In this document: positions 1 to 6,901 of the stretch, in pieces
Numbering within the stretch: the stretch's first letter is position 1
Layout: the number at the start of each line of letters is the position of its first letter
NCBI GenBank assembly: GCA_949300515.1
Contig: CASGEP010000016.1
Coordinates: forward strand, 1-38,462
Source: an uncultured bacterium
GTDB lineage: Bacteria; Cyanobacteriota; Vampirovibrionia; Gastranaerophilales; Gastranaerophilaceae
Length of the DNA stretch: 38,462 nucleotides
Reading direction: 5' to 3'
Made by a program: the position numbers and the translations under genes
The notes under the pieces: generated by a model
Seen by the model: only the letters and a program-made list of their open reading frames with translations
Told to the model about the DNA's origin: nothing
Database searches by the model: none

Positions 1-50
1 GCTATTGCCAATATGAGCAGTAGCTCTTCTTCACTGATTTTAACTAACAT
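1..50 (-). CDS. Truncated start of a hypothetical protein
   Basis: Only the first 16 complete codons lie in the window, reading MLVKISEEELLLILAI; the rest runs off the left edge. The start is well supported: the ATG (complement of 48-50) is preceded by a very strong Shine-Dalgarno sequence (AAAGGAGGTG on the minus strand) and, further upstream, by a near-consensus sigma-70 promoter. The short acidic then leucine-rich beginning does not identify a family. It could be an ordinary gene or a small peptide. Function unknown. Confidence 0.6.
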   Translation of the reverse strand, partial: MLVKISEEELLLILAI

Positions 51-127
51 TTTCACCTCCTTTCGTTAGTTAAAATGCTATGTTAAAATCTTTTGCCTGT
101 ATTCCTATTTCAATGTTCTATATTAGT

Positions 128-155
128 ATTGTAGTATATTATAGTTATTTGTCAA
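128..155 (-). promoter_or_regulatory. Sigma-70-type promoter for the leftmost minus-strand gene
   Basis: On the minus strand a perfect -35 TTGACA (complement of 150-155) is followed by a 16-base spacer and the -10 TACAAT (complement of 128-133). The predicted transcript would start near base 121 and carry a leader of about 70 bases before the ATG at 50. The match is close to consensus, but the region is AT-rich, so only transcript mapping would prove it. Confidence 0.65.
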
Positions 156-307
156 GACTAAAAACAATAATATGTAGATTTTATTAAGCGCATTTAAATT
201 TTTTATAAGCTGAAACTATGTTCCTGCATTCAATTTCAGTTAATTTTTGCACAAAATTTCTAACAAATGGTTCAAACATCGTCACGTACTCCCGACCATT
301 TATTTAT

Positions 308-330
308 CTCCGTTAATTCGGAGGTTTTTT
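308..330 (+). terminator. Terminator-like hairpin 1 in the left intergenic region
   Basis: The stem CTCCG (308-312) pairs with CGGAG (319-323) around a 6-base loop and is followed by a G and six T residues (325-330). It sits just after a CCGACCA sequence that resembles a tRNA 3' end, the usual position for a tRNA terminator. No complete upstream gene is visible. Confidence 0.5.
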
Positions 331-336
331 AATATT

Positions 337-365
337 GACAGGATTTGAACATATGCAAAGTCTTG
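337..365 (+). repeat. 29-base direct repeat, copy 1, also arm of an imperfect inverted repeat
   Basis: This copy is identical to 441-469. Its first bases, GACAGGATTTGAAC, look like the complement of a tRNA T-arm: the reverse strand reads a 7-base TTCAAAT loop followed by CCTGT. It also pairs imperfectly with 366-395, where CTTTG, ATGTT, CAAA and TCCTGTC occur in inverted order, giving a possible long hairpin over about 337-395. Confidence 0.6.
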
Positions 366-410
366 CTTTGCTCACATGTTCGCAAATGTCCTGTCAGTCC
401 GACCATTTTG

Positions 411-438
411 CCTCCATTAATAATATGGGGGATTTTTT
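411..438 (+). terminator. Terminator-like hairpin 2 in the left intergenic region
   Basis: CCTCCAT (411-417) pairs with ATGGGGG (425-431), with one G-T wobble, around a 7-base loop, followed by A and six T residues. Like hairpin 1 it follows a CCGACCA sequence, and both are followed by the same 29-base repeat. The two hairpins therefore look like homologous parts of a tandem unit about 105 bases long. Confidence 0.5.
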
Positions 439-440
439 GT

Positions 441-469
441 GACAGGATTTGAACATATGCAAAGTCTTG
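441..469 (+). repeat. 29-base direct repeat, copy 2
   Basis: An exact copy of 337-365, offset by 104 bases. Here the inverted partner present after copy 1 is missing, because the sequence diverges at 470, so this unit is truncated relative to the first. Confidence 0.6.
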
Positions 470-566
470 TCCTTATAGATAATATTTTTTATTTAATTAT
501 TCATTCATTTACACATATCAGTTTTTATTGTACTATTTCATTGGTACGTTTAATTGTGAGGAGTGT

Positions 567-1621
567 ATGGAAGCTTATCCTATTATTGTCTTACACAAGG
601 GTTCAAGCGATTATTTAAAAATATGTTTGGCTCAAGCTAAGTTTTCTAATCCTAATTCAAGAATTATTTTGCTTGGTGATGAGACTAATGAAACACTTGC
701 TAAACAGGTTGGTGCGGAACACTATCTCATTTGCAATTATTTTTCAAAGGCTCAAGAATTTGCCAAGATATACAAGCATTACTCTACCAATCCCTACGAT
801 TACGAGCTTTTTTGTTTTCAAAGATGGTTTGTAGTTGACGAATTTATTAATTCAGAGGGTCTTGATAAGTTTTTACATATTGACTAGATGTTTTGTTGTA
901 TGCCGATTTTTCAAAAGAGCTCGAATTTTTTGATTTTATAAATAATTATGATTTAACCTATTCTCATGCAAGCGCGCACACTTCCTTTTTCAACAATAGC
1001 CGCGCACTTGGTGAGTTTTGCAGTTTTATCTCTGAAGTTTTTAAAAATGATGACTTTTTTAAGCAGTTTGAAAACAATCCGAGTGAGAGACATATTTACT
1101 ACAGGGAAGGAAATATTGAGCTTGCATTAACAAAGCCGCTCAGCGATATGACCCTTATATACTTTTTTACCAGGTTAAACAGGGTTAAATGTCTTGATAC
1201 TTCAAATACAGGTTTTGCAGACTGCTATATAAGTGATAATTTTGAGTATACAAGTATAGGTGGCTGTGCTCCGTTTGGCAGTGTAAGTTATACAGTATTT
1301 GATGCTAAAAATAACCCTTATTTTTTAAAACCCGGCGGCGATATGCCAAAGTTAATAAGGATGTACAGTATACATTTTCAAGGGTGGAAAAAAGGTTTAA
1401 TGCCAAAATATTGCACCTATGACAAAGCGGGACAGATTAAGCAAATTGAATACTCGGATTTGGATTTAGAAAAGATTTTTGACATAAAGATCCAACGCCC
1501 GAAAACCCAAAAAAGGTCACCGGGGCGCATTTTGTCTAATATTGTAGAAATTTTCGTTCCCTCGCGCAAACTTCGCACTAAAATAAGGGAAAAACTTGCG
1601 GGGTGTACACCATATTATTAA
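567..1621 (+). pseudogene. Glycosyltransferase-like gene broken by a frameshift at the DxD motif
   Basis: Two open frames make one protein. The first runs from the ATG at 567 (with GAGGAG just upstream) to a TAG at 885-887. The second is open from 887 to 1621. Joined, they give about 350 residues starting MEAYPIIVLHKGSSDYLK and reading FLHID-x-DVLLYADF across the junction. Only two bases (TA) remain where the codon x should be, so one base has been lost. A nucleotide-sugar glycosyltransferase would be expected to have a DxD metal-binding motif exactly there. The N-terminal half has the Rossmann-like pattern of such enzymes (IIVLHKG, RIILLGDE). The exact family is not recognised. A sequencing or assembly error is as likely as real decay. 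The longer upstream extension to 528 begins at a TTG and is not preferred. Confidence 0.7.
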
Positions 1622-1657
1622 AATAAAAGAGCCTGCGGGGTTCAAAGTTGCAGGCTC
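1622..1657 (-). terminator. Rho-independent terminator of the TolC-like gene
   Basis: On the minus strand GAGCCTGC (complement of 1650-1657) pairs perfectly with GCAGGCTC (complement of 1629-1636) and runs into a T-rich tract (TTTTATTTT). It lies downstream of the minus-strand stop at 1723. On the plus strand the A-rich side precedes the stem, so it may also act weakly for the broken glycosyltransferase gene. Confidence 0.7.
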
Positions 1658-1667
1658 CCGTTCCTTG

Positions 1668-1686
1668 GGTGCGCCTTTGGCGCACC
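1668..1686. repeat. Perfect 8-bp hairpin between the TolC-like gene and its terminator
   Basis: GGTGCGCC (1668-1675) pairs perfectly with GGCGCACC (1679-1686) around a TTT loop. It is unusually GC-rich for its surroundings and is not followed by a T-run on either strand, so it is not a classical terminator by itself. It may protect the mRNA 3' end or be a small palindromic repeat. Confidence 0.55.
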
Positions 1687-1722
1687 GGTTGCGGACTTTG
1701 GATTGAAAAGGAATTGAATAAA

Positions 1723-3165
1723 CTATATTTGTGCTCCGCATGCTTTATATAAACCGATGTAGTCAACAAGGTATTCTGTTTTTTGTTGTGCTACAAGCTG
1801 GTTGATTGTCAATAAATTTTCTCTGAACTGTATTAAGTCGAGCTTGGATATTGTGCCTTCGGCATATTTCATTTCATTGTAGCTGAAGTCTTTTTCTTCA
1901 AGTTCCTGTTGTTCGAGTGTTCTTGAGAGCTTTTCCCAGTCAAGGTTTGCGCTTACCATGGCATCGTTAACTTCCTGAATTGCTTCAAGGTTTGTTTTCA
2001 GGTACTCTTGCAAAACTCTTTCATACTGTGCTTTTTTGAGTCTTAAGTTTGCAATTCTCTGACCGCCTGTGAATACGGGCCAAACTGCGCTTGCCGCAAG
2101 CGACCAGAGCATATTTTTTGTTGTAAATAAGCTGCCAAAGTCTGCAAAGCTGTTAAAGAAGGCAAGTCCGCTTAAGCTGATTGTCGGAAGAAATTCTTTT
2201 TTTGCTACTCTTACGTCAATTCCCGCCTTTTCGACCATTTTTGCAGCCCTCAGGTAGTCGGGACGATTTTCGATTATCTCGGAGGAAATTTCTGCAGGAA
2301 CTCTGTTAGCAATAACCAGCTCATCCAGAGTAATTCTTTTTAGCGAGTCTTTATTCTCGGGGCTTTCGCCTATTAAGACCGCAAGCTGATTGAGCAGCTT
2401 TTCTCTTTGTTTTTCAAGTTCTATAAGGTCGCTTTCGCCTCTTACAAGAGCTTTATTTGCCCTTACGGTGTCTGCGGCACTTGCAAGCCCTTCTTTATTA
2501 CTTAAAACCATAAGGTCGTATATTTCTTGTCTTTGTTTGTTTATTTCCTTTTGAAGTTCGATTGTTTTATCCATTCTTACAATGTTAAAATAAACCGTTC
2601 CGACAGCAGATGCCACCGAAATATATGCGGCTCTTTCATCCATTGTCGAGGCTTCATATTGTTTTTGTACGGATTTTGTCTTATCTCTGTTTTTTAGGAA
2701 AATATCAGCTTCATAGCTTGCAATGCCGGGCAGAGAAAAGGCGCCTACGCTGTCTGATGTGCCGGGCATTTTAACAAGAGCCGGTGAAAAACCTACCCCT
2801 ATTTGCGGCAGTTCCGCACCAAATTGCACCCTGTAGTTTTGATAGTATTCTTCCGTACTTATGGTGGCAATTTTCATATCATGGTTCTTATTCAGCGCAA
2901 GCGCTATATATTCGTTTAAATACGGGTCTTGAAAGCTTGCCCACCAGTCGGTGTTTATATATTCAACTTTTGCTCTGAATTTATCCTCTTTATTTTTCTT
3001 TTTAAATAAACTCCAGCCTTTTTTTTCTTTTTTCGGCTGCTCGACACTTGTCTGTTCACTCTTTGAGCCTGTATCTTTTGCCGAGTTCTCCTCTATTGCA
3101 AACACGGGAGTGTACATAGATAATTGCAGTGCGACAAGTAGTGTTAATGCTGTTATCTTTTTCAC
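1723..3165 (-). CDS. TolC-family outer-membrane efflux protein (NodT-like)
   Basis: A protein of 480 residues that should form the outer-membrane channel of a tripartite exporter. Residues 1-23 are a signal peptide ending PVFA. A charged linker follows, containing GWSLFKKKNKEDK (50-62). After it comes the NodT-type start WWASFQDPYLNEYIALALNKNHDMKIA and two long helical repeats with the usual pattern (RPDYLRAAKMVEKAGIDVRVAKKEFLPTISL is split here for brevity; its core is VAKKEFLPTISL). The start codon is GTG, with AAAGGA about ten bases upstream. The gene is divergent from marR and the EmrA-like adaptor, and the shared 115-base promoter region holds two palindromes, so all three are probably controlled by the MarR protein. 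No lipobox cysteine is seen after the signal peptide. Confidence 0.88.
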   Translation of the reverse strand: MKKITALTLLVALQLSMYTPVFAIEENSAKDTGSKSEQTSVEQPKKEKKGWSLFKKKNKEDKFRAKVEYINTDWWASFQDPYLNEYIALALNKNHDMKIATISTEEYYQNYRVQFGAELPQIGVGFSPALVKMPGTSDSVGAFSLPGIASYEADIFLKNRDKTKSVQKQYEASTMDERAAYISVASAVGTVYFNIVRMDKTIELQKEINKQRQEIYDLMVLSNKEGLASAADTVRANKALVRGESDLIELEKQREKLLNQLAVLIGESPENKDSLKRITLDELVIANRVPAEISSEIIENRPDYLRAAKMVEKAGIDVRVAKKEFLPTISLSGLAFFNSFADFGSLFTTKNMLWSLAASAVWPVFTGGQRIANLRLKKAQYERVLQEYLKTNLEAIQEVNDAMVSANLDWEKLSRTLEQQELEEKDFSYNEMKYAEGTISKLDLIQFRENLLTINQLVAQQKTEYLVDYIGLYKACGAQI

Positions 3166-3187
3166 TTCTTTTAATTCCTTTTATTTT

Positions 3188-3272
3188 ATTGTTGCATTTT
3201 TAACAATAGTATGGTAGCATAACATTGTTGCAAATGCAACATGTATTTTTTACAACAAATTAATAATATAAT
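3188..3272. promoter_or_regulatory. Divergent control region with two candidate MarR operators
   Basis: Two inverted repeats lie between the divergent genes: ATTGTT-N8-AACAAT (3188-3207) and GTTGC-N4-GCAAC (3227-3240), the latter flanked by CAT and ATG. Both contain ATTGTTGCA, so they may be two binding sites for one dimeric regulator. A perfect -10 TATAAT (3267-3272) faces marR, placing transcription start within one or two bases of its ATG. No good -35 is visible, although the second palindrome lies just upstream of where it would be. Autoregulation by the adjacent MarR protein is typical of the family; here it is inferred. Confidence 0.55.
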
Positions 3273-3280
3273 AACTTAAA

Positions 3281-3766
3281 ATGATTATGCCGACCAATAC
3301 CGATGATATAAAAATAATGCATTATACCGACTCGCCCTCATATGAACTTGAGCTTACCTCAAGGTACTGCAAGGCTCTTTTAATCCAGCTTTTTAATCAG
3401 GTTTGCTCTGAAATCTCGCCCGAGGAGTTTGCGGTATTGGATACTCTTTATTGTAACAAGGGGCTTTGCCAGCGTGATATAGCAAAACTTATCCTGAAAG
3501 ACAGGGCGAACACGGGCAGAGTACTTGACTCTCTTGAGAAAAAAGGTTTTATTAAGAGATATAACGATTTAAAAAATAACCGCATGGTGCGTAAAACGGA
3601 CATCACAAAGGAAGGGCGGGAGATTTTAAAAGAACTAACTTTGAGATTTCAGCCTATCCATGAAAGAATGTGTAAAATATTTAGTAACGAAGATATTTTG
3701 ATTTTGCGCGCGTCATTAAAGAAAATGCGTGATGCGATTTCAAAAATTGTAGATATGCATATATAA
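3281..3766 (+). CDS. MarR-family transcriptional regulator
   Basis: A protein of 161 residues, the normal length for MarR. The winged helix-turn-helix is clear: LCQRDIAKLILKDRANTGRV is the recognition region, followed by LDSLEKKGFIKR and the wing containing NNRMVRKTDITKEG. Dimerisation helices flank it. It would bind palindromic DNA and release it on sensing a small phenolic or drug-like ligand. The start ATG has no Shine-Dalgarno sequence, and a TATAAT lies only eight bases upstream, so the mRNA may be leaderless; a second ATG two codons later is an alternative start. The EmrA-like adaptor gene follows after 13 bases, in the same transcript. Confidence 0.9.
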   Translation: MIMPTNTDDIKIMHYTDSPSYELELTSRYCKALLIQLFNQVCSEISPEEFAVLDTLYCNKGLCQRDIAKLILKDRANTGRVLDSLEKKGFIKRYNDLKNNRMVRKTDITKEGREILKELTLRFQPIHERMCKIFSNEDILILRASLKKMRDAISKIVDMHI

Positions 3767-3779
3767 GCAGGAGTAAATA

Positions 3780-4775
3780 ATGGAAGAAAAAGAAATTAAA
3801 ACAAAAGAAGACTCAAACGAGAAAAAAGTGCTAAAAAAACGAATATTAATCGTGCTGCTTGTTGTGGCTGCGATTTTAGTCGGGCTTTTTGTGCACAATG
3901 CACTAAAGTACCAATCAACGGATGACGCTTATGTTGAAACAACAACCGTCCAGGTTGCCCCGAGGGTAAGCGGACAGATTATCGAAGTACACATCGATGA
4001 TAACCAGAGGGTTAAAAAGGGCGACTTGGTCGCAGTTATTGACCCCGCGGACTATGAGATAAAGCTGGAGCAGGCTCAGGCAAAGTATGAAAAGGCACTG
4101 CTCGAGCAAAAATACGCAGTAAGTGCAAGAGATGCGGCTAATTCGGAAATTGCAGCCGCAAAAGCCGATTTGGAAAGGTATAAAAACCTCTACAAAGGCG
4201 GCGCCGTTTCAAAACAAATGCTGGATAATGCTCAAACAAAATATGACAACGCAGTTGCAAGACAAACATCCGCAGAACAGGCAGTTATGTCTAAAGGAGG
4301 TAATTCAAAAGTAGCCGATGCCAACATAAAAGAACTTAAAGCACAACGCGATCAGGCTAAATTAAACCTTTCTTATACCAGAATTTATGCCCCGCAAGAC
4401 GGTACTGTTTCAAGCAGACGGGTTGAAGAAGGTATGTATGTTAACGTTGGCTCGCCTCTGTTTACTATTGTTCCCGATGATGTCTGGGTCGTTGCAAACT
4501 TTAAAGAAAACCAGCTTCGCCATATGAAACCGGGTCAGGTTGTAGAGATAAAAGTTGATACGTATCCGGATAAAAAATTCAAAGGCAAAATCGACTCTAT
4601 TCAAAGAAGCTCCGGTGCAAAAGCAAGCATGTTCCCGCCCGAAAACGCAGTAGGCTCATTTGTTAAAATCGTTCAGAGAATACCCGTAAAAATCGTATTT
4701 GATGAAGAAATTGACAAAGATGTGTATAACATCGTTCCGGGTATGTCGGTTGTACCAAAAGTAAAAGTTAAATAA
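3780..4775 (+). CDS. EmrA/HlyD-type membrane-fusion protein
   Basis: A periplasmic adaptor of 331 residues. A cytoplasmic charged N-terminus (1-20) is followed by one membrane helix (about 21-41) and the family signature STDDAYVETTTVQVAPRVSG. The biotinyl-lipoyl half domains flank a coiled-coil hairpin rich in A, K and Q (about 97-180), and the chain ends in a beta-barrel domain (GMYVNVGSPLFTIVPDDVWV). It should link an inner-membrane drug transporter to a TolC-like channel; the divergent TolC-like gene is the obvious partner. Normally an EmrB-type MFS pump follows directly, but here a strong terminator closes the unit. The inner-membrane partner must be encoded elsewhere or be absent. It is preceded by AGCAGGAGTAAATA, containing a good ribosome site. 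Confidence 0.9.
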   Translation: MEEKEIKTKEDSNEKKVLKKRILIVLLVVAAILVGLFVHNALKYQSTDDAYVETTTVQVAPRVSGQIIEVHIDDNQRVKKGDLVAVIDPADYEIKLEQAQAKYEKALLEQKYAVSARDAANSEIAAAKADLERYKNLYKGGAVSKQMLDNAQTKYDNAVARQTSAEQAVMSKGGNSKVADANIKELKAQRDQAKLNLSYTRIYAPQDGTVSSRRVEEGMYVNVGSPLFTIVPDDVWVVANFKENQLRHMKPGQVVEIKVDTYPDKKFKGKIDSIQRSSGAKASMFPPENAVGSFVKIVQRIPVKIVFDEEIDKDVYNIVPGMSVVPKVKVK

Positions 4776-4790
4776 TACTTTTTGTTTTAT

Positions 4791-4823
4791 GCGGCATGGT
4801 AAAATTCACCATGCCGCTTTTTT
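4791..4823 (+). terminator. Strong Rho-independent terminator after the EmrA-like gene
   Basis: GCGGCATGGT (4791-4800) pairs perfectly with ACCATGCCGC (4808-4817) around a 7-base loop and is followed by six T residues. It ends the marR-adaptor transcript immediately before the convergent histidine kinase gene. Confidence 0.9.
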
Positions 4824-4824
4824 A

Positions 4825-5805
4825 TTAAGACATAATTATGCTAAACTCGGCGCCTTTGTTTTCTTCGCTTGATACACGAATTGAGCCGTTTAGAGTATTT
4901 ATTATCTTATTTGATAAATATAAGCCCAATCCCATACTTGCTTTTGAATACATTTCTGCGGCGCTGTAGTATTTGTTAAATATTTTATCTATGTTCTCTT
5001 TTGATATTCCATGACCGTAGTCTTTTACTCTTATAATGTAATGAGTGTCGTTGTTTTCAAGTGTTATATCAATATAGTCGGAGTTTGCGCCGTAAGTAAT
5101 TGCATTTAAAACAAGGTTTTCGATTACCCTTTTGAGCAAAAATATATCGGTGCTTATTTTGTAATTTGGCTCCAGATGGTCATAAATTCTGATAATTTTA
5201 TTGTGCAGCGCGGCTGTTGACCTGAGCTGAGAAATTATATCTTCCACAAAGTCTTTCAGCATGACATTTTCCTGAATTTTAGGTATAAAGCCCTTTTTCT
5301 CGAATTTATGCGAATCAAGCAGCGATTCGACAAGATGCCTTAAATCCGAATTTGAAATTTTTATGTTTTTTACGGCATCCTTTTGCTGTGCGTTCAACTG
5401 CCCGAATTTTCCTTCGAGAAGTAAATCAAGAGTGTTGTCCTGAGCTATTATGGGAACCTTTAAGTCATGGGTTAACATGGCAATAAAGTCCTCTTTAATG
5501 TCATTAATCTCTTTTTCCTTTTCGACATATTCCTGAATCATTTTATCTCTGTCTAAAATACTCTCTAAAAGGCTGTTTAGACTCTTTGATATTTCGGTCG
5601 TTAAAACAGAGGGACCTTTTTGCGCTCTTGTCTGCAGATTTCCCCATCTGGCACTTGAAATACAGTTGCACAGCGACTTTAAATACTTTAACAATTCGCA
5701 ATATTTTGAGAGCAATTTGGAATATTTGGAACCTATAAAAGCGCTCAAAATTGCAAAAATAGCAAGTATTCCAAGTATCAGCCACTGTAATATCATCTCT
5801 TTCAT
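4825..5805 (-). CDS. Sensor histidine kinase, membrane-anchored, orphan
   Basis: A protein of 326 residues. One N-terminal membrane helix (about 5-25) is followed by a short linker with no recognisable sensor domain. The dimerisation and phosphoacceptor domain has an H-box with THDLKVP, so His113 is the likely phosphorylation site. The C-terminal ATPase domain shows all boxes: N-box NLVLNAITYG, G1 VKDYGHGIS, F-box FNKYY and G2 MGLGLYLSNK. It should autophosphorylate and pass phosphate to a response regulator, but none is encoded nearby. The start has AAAGGA upstream. With no periplasmic loop it probably senses membrane or cytoplasmic cues, or works with a partner protein. Its 3' end faces the terminator at 4791-4823. 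Confidence 0.9.
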   Translation of the reverse strand: MKEMILQWLILGILAIFAILSAFIGSKYSKLLSKYCELLKYLKSLCNCISSARWGNLQTRAQKGPSVLTTEISKSLNSLLESILDRDKMIQEYVEKEKEINDIKEDFIAMLTHDLKVPIIAQDNTLDLLLEGKFGQLNAQQKDAVKNIKISNSDLRHLVESLLDSHKFEKKGFIPKIQENVMLKDFVEDIISQLRSTAALHNKIIRIYDHLEPNYKISTDIFLLKRVIENLVLNAITYGANSDYIDITLENNDTHYIIRVKDYGHGISKENIDKIFNKYYSAAEMYSKASMGLGLYLSNKIINTLNGSIRVSSEENKGAEFSIIMS

Positions 5806-5861
5806 TTTCTCTATCCTTTTTTGACTTTATTTTATCATATAATTGTGTTACATTAGAACTT

Positions 5862-5875
5862 GGCAATTTTTTGCC
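5862..5875. promoter_or_regulatory. Palindrome in the kinase / ADP-ribosyltransferase divergent region
   Basis: GGCAA (5862-5866) and TTGCC (5871-5875) form a perfect inverted repeat with a 4-base spacer, in the 115-base gap between the divergent kinase gene and the ADP-ribosyltransferase-like gene. It could be an operator or a weak hairpin. No clear -35/-10 pair could be assigned on either strand. Confidence 0.3.
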
Positions 5876-5920
5876 TTCATATGTGTTGTATACATAGGTG
5901 TTGAAAAAAGGTAAAAATAT

Positions 5921-6892
5921 ATGAGAATTCAAAGCGTTTGTACAAACCCTTACTTTGTCGCCTCTCAAAAAGGAGGACAGAAAAAAATAAATAACTTTAA
6001 ACCCGCACGGCATAAAGTATATCCGGACAGCGTGTCCTTCGGTAATTATGCTCAAAATGCCCGCTATACAAGGGTGTATAATCCCGTGCAGGAAGCGATT
6101 GAAGAGGAAAAATACAGACAGGAGCTTTTAAAACCATATTTTTCAAATGTTTACGACAGCAGCGGAAAGATTGTGCTCTCAAATGACGGGGAGCCTATGA
6201 CTGTCTTAAACCCTGCAATTGTTGATGAGCTTGACCATGCCGTTTTTGATTTTGCTTCTTCCTCGGGGCATGGCATAAGCAGAGGGTCTATCAGAGATGC
6301 TGTTTCAAATTTTATGATAAATGATGATACTATCCCTGACAGTTTTCATAATGTTTTACACGGTACATCAAGAGAAAGTATTGAAAATATCCTGAAGTAC
6401 GGACCCGATTTAAGAAAAACAAGAAACGCGGCTTTTGGACCCGGAATGTACTTTGCACTATGTGAAGCAGATGCCCATGACTATTCTCCCGCAAAACTAA
6501 AGGCGGATGTTATAAGGTCAAAGCGCAGCAACGGCGCTAACGGCAAATTTGTGCGTTTGAACGATTGTTTTTACAATAAAATTGCTAATTCCGAGGTTTA
6601 TAACAAATTAAACCAAATCCTTGAAATTGAGCCCGAGCCTTTGGAATATGACCCGCTCAGACCCGCGTATATTCCAAATGTTAAATCGGAAGTGTCTACA
6701 AGAGTTCTGGATGAATATTGCAGAAATATAATAAAAGACGACCTTGAAATTGATGCCGCATACGCCGCGGCACCCAATTACCATACATGCCTTGTTGTGT
6801 TTAACCCCGACTCCGTTGTTAATATGTCGGATTATACCCAGCAGCCCAAAGATGTTACCTATAATGCTTTTGGATTTTTCTCTTTGTGGTAA
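5921..6892 (+). CDS. Candidate PARP-like ADP-ribosyltransferase
   Basis: A protein of 323 residues with no signal peptide or membrane helix. The N-terminus has a low-complexity stretch ending DSVSFGN (36-42), shared in style with the protein at 22935. The central part carries two motifs of the H-Y branch of ADP-ribosyltransferases: LHGTS (146-150, His147) and AFGPGMYFA (171-179, Tyr177), with a helix RESIENILKYG between. In PARPs these bind and orient NAD+. The last strand, NYHTCLVVFNPDSV (286-299), aligns by eye with the PARP strand that carries the catalytic Glu, but Cys290 or Thr289 stands there instead. It could therefore be a mono-ADP-ribosyltransferase or inactive. It is divergent from a histidine kinase, and mntP follows after 9 bases. 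The family call rests on motifs only. KptA or another NAD-binding ART-fold family is an alternative. Confidence 0.55.
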   Translation: MRIQSVCTNPYFVASQKGGQKKINNFKPARHKVYPDSVSFGNYAQNARYTRVYNPVQEAIEEEKYRQELLKPYFSNVYDSSGKIVLSNDGEPMTVLNPAIVDELDHAVFDFASSSGHGISRGSIRDAVSNFMINDDTIPDSFHNVLHGTSRESIENILKYGPDLRKTRNAAFGPGMYFALCEADAHDYSPAKLKADVIRSKRSNGANGKFVRLNDCFYNKIANSEVYNKLNQILEIEPEPLEYDPLRPAYIPNVKSEVSTRVLDEYCRNIIKDDLEIDAAYAAAPNYHTCLVVFNPDSVVNMSDYTQQPKDVTYNAFGFFSLW

Positions 6893-6901
6893 AATATACA
6901 A

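Larger units (their letters stand above)
51..566. other. Long non-coding stretch with hairpins and repeats
   Basis: About 515 bases without a convincing gene. It holds the minus-strand promoter and ribosome site of the left-edge gene, two Rho-independent-terminator-like hairpins on the plus strand (308-330 and 411-438), and an exact 29-base direct repeat (337-365 and 441-469). Sequences ending in CCGACCA at 293-299 and 399-405 resemble tRNA 3' ends. No intact tRNA cloverleaf could be drawn. The stretch from 470 to 557 is AT-rich and shows nothing else. Confidence 0.55.

Noticed and set aside
337-405. A tRNA gene ending in CAGTCCGACCA
   Set aside because: The acceptor 5' strand and anticodon arm cannot be found and the T-loop would be 11 bases. 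At best a fragment.
884-895. Programmed ribosomal frameshift in the glycosyltransferase gene
   Set aside because: No slippery heptamer or downstream stem is apparent at the junction; a base deletion or sequencing error is simpler.
6893-6901. A yybP-ykoY manganese riboswitch in front of mntP
   Set aside because: Only nine bases separate mntP from the upstream gene, and no conserved loop was seen inside that gene's end.
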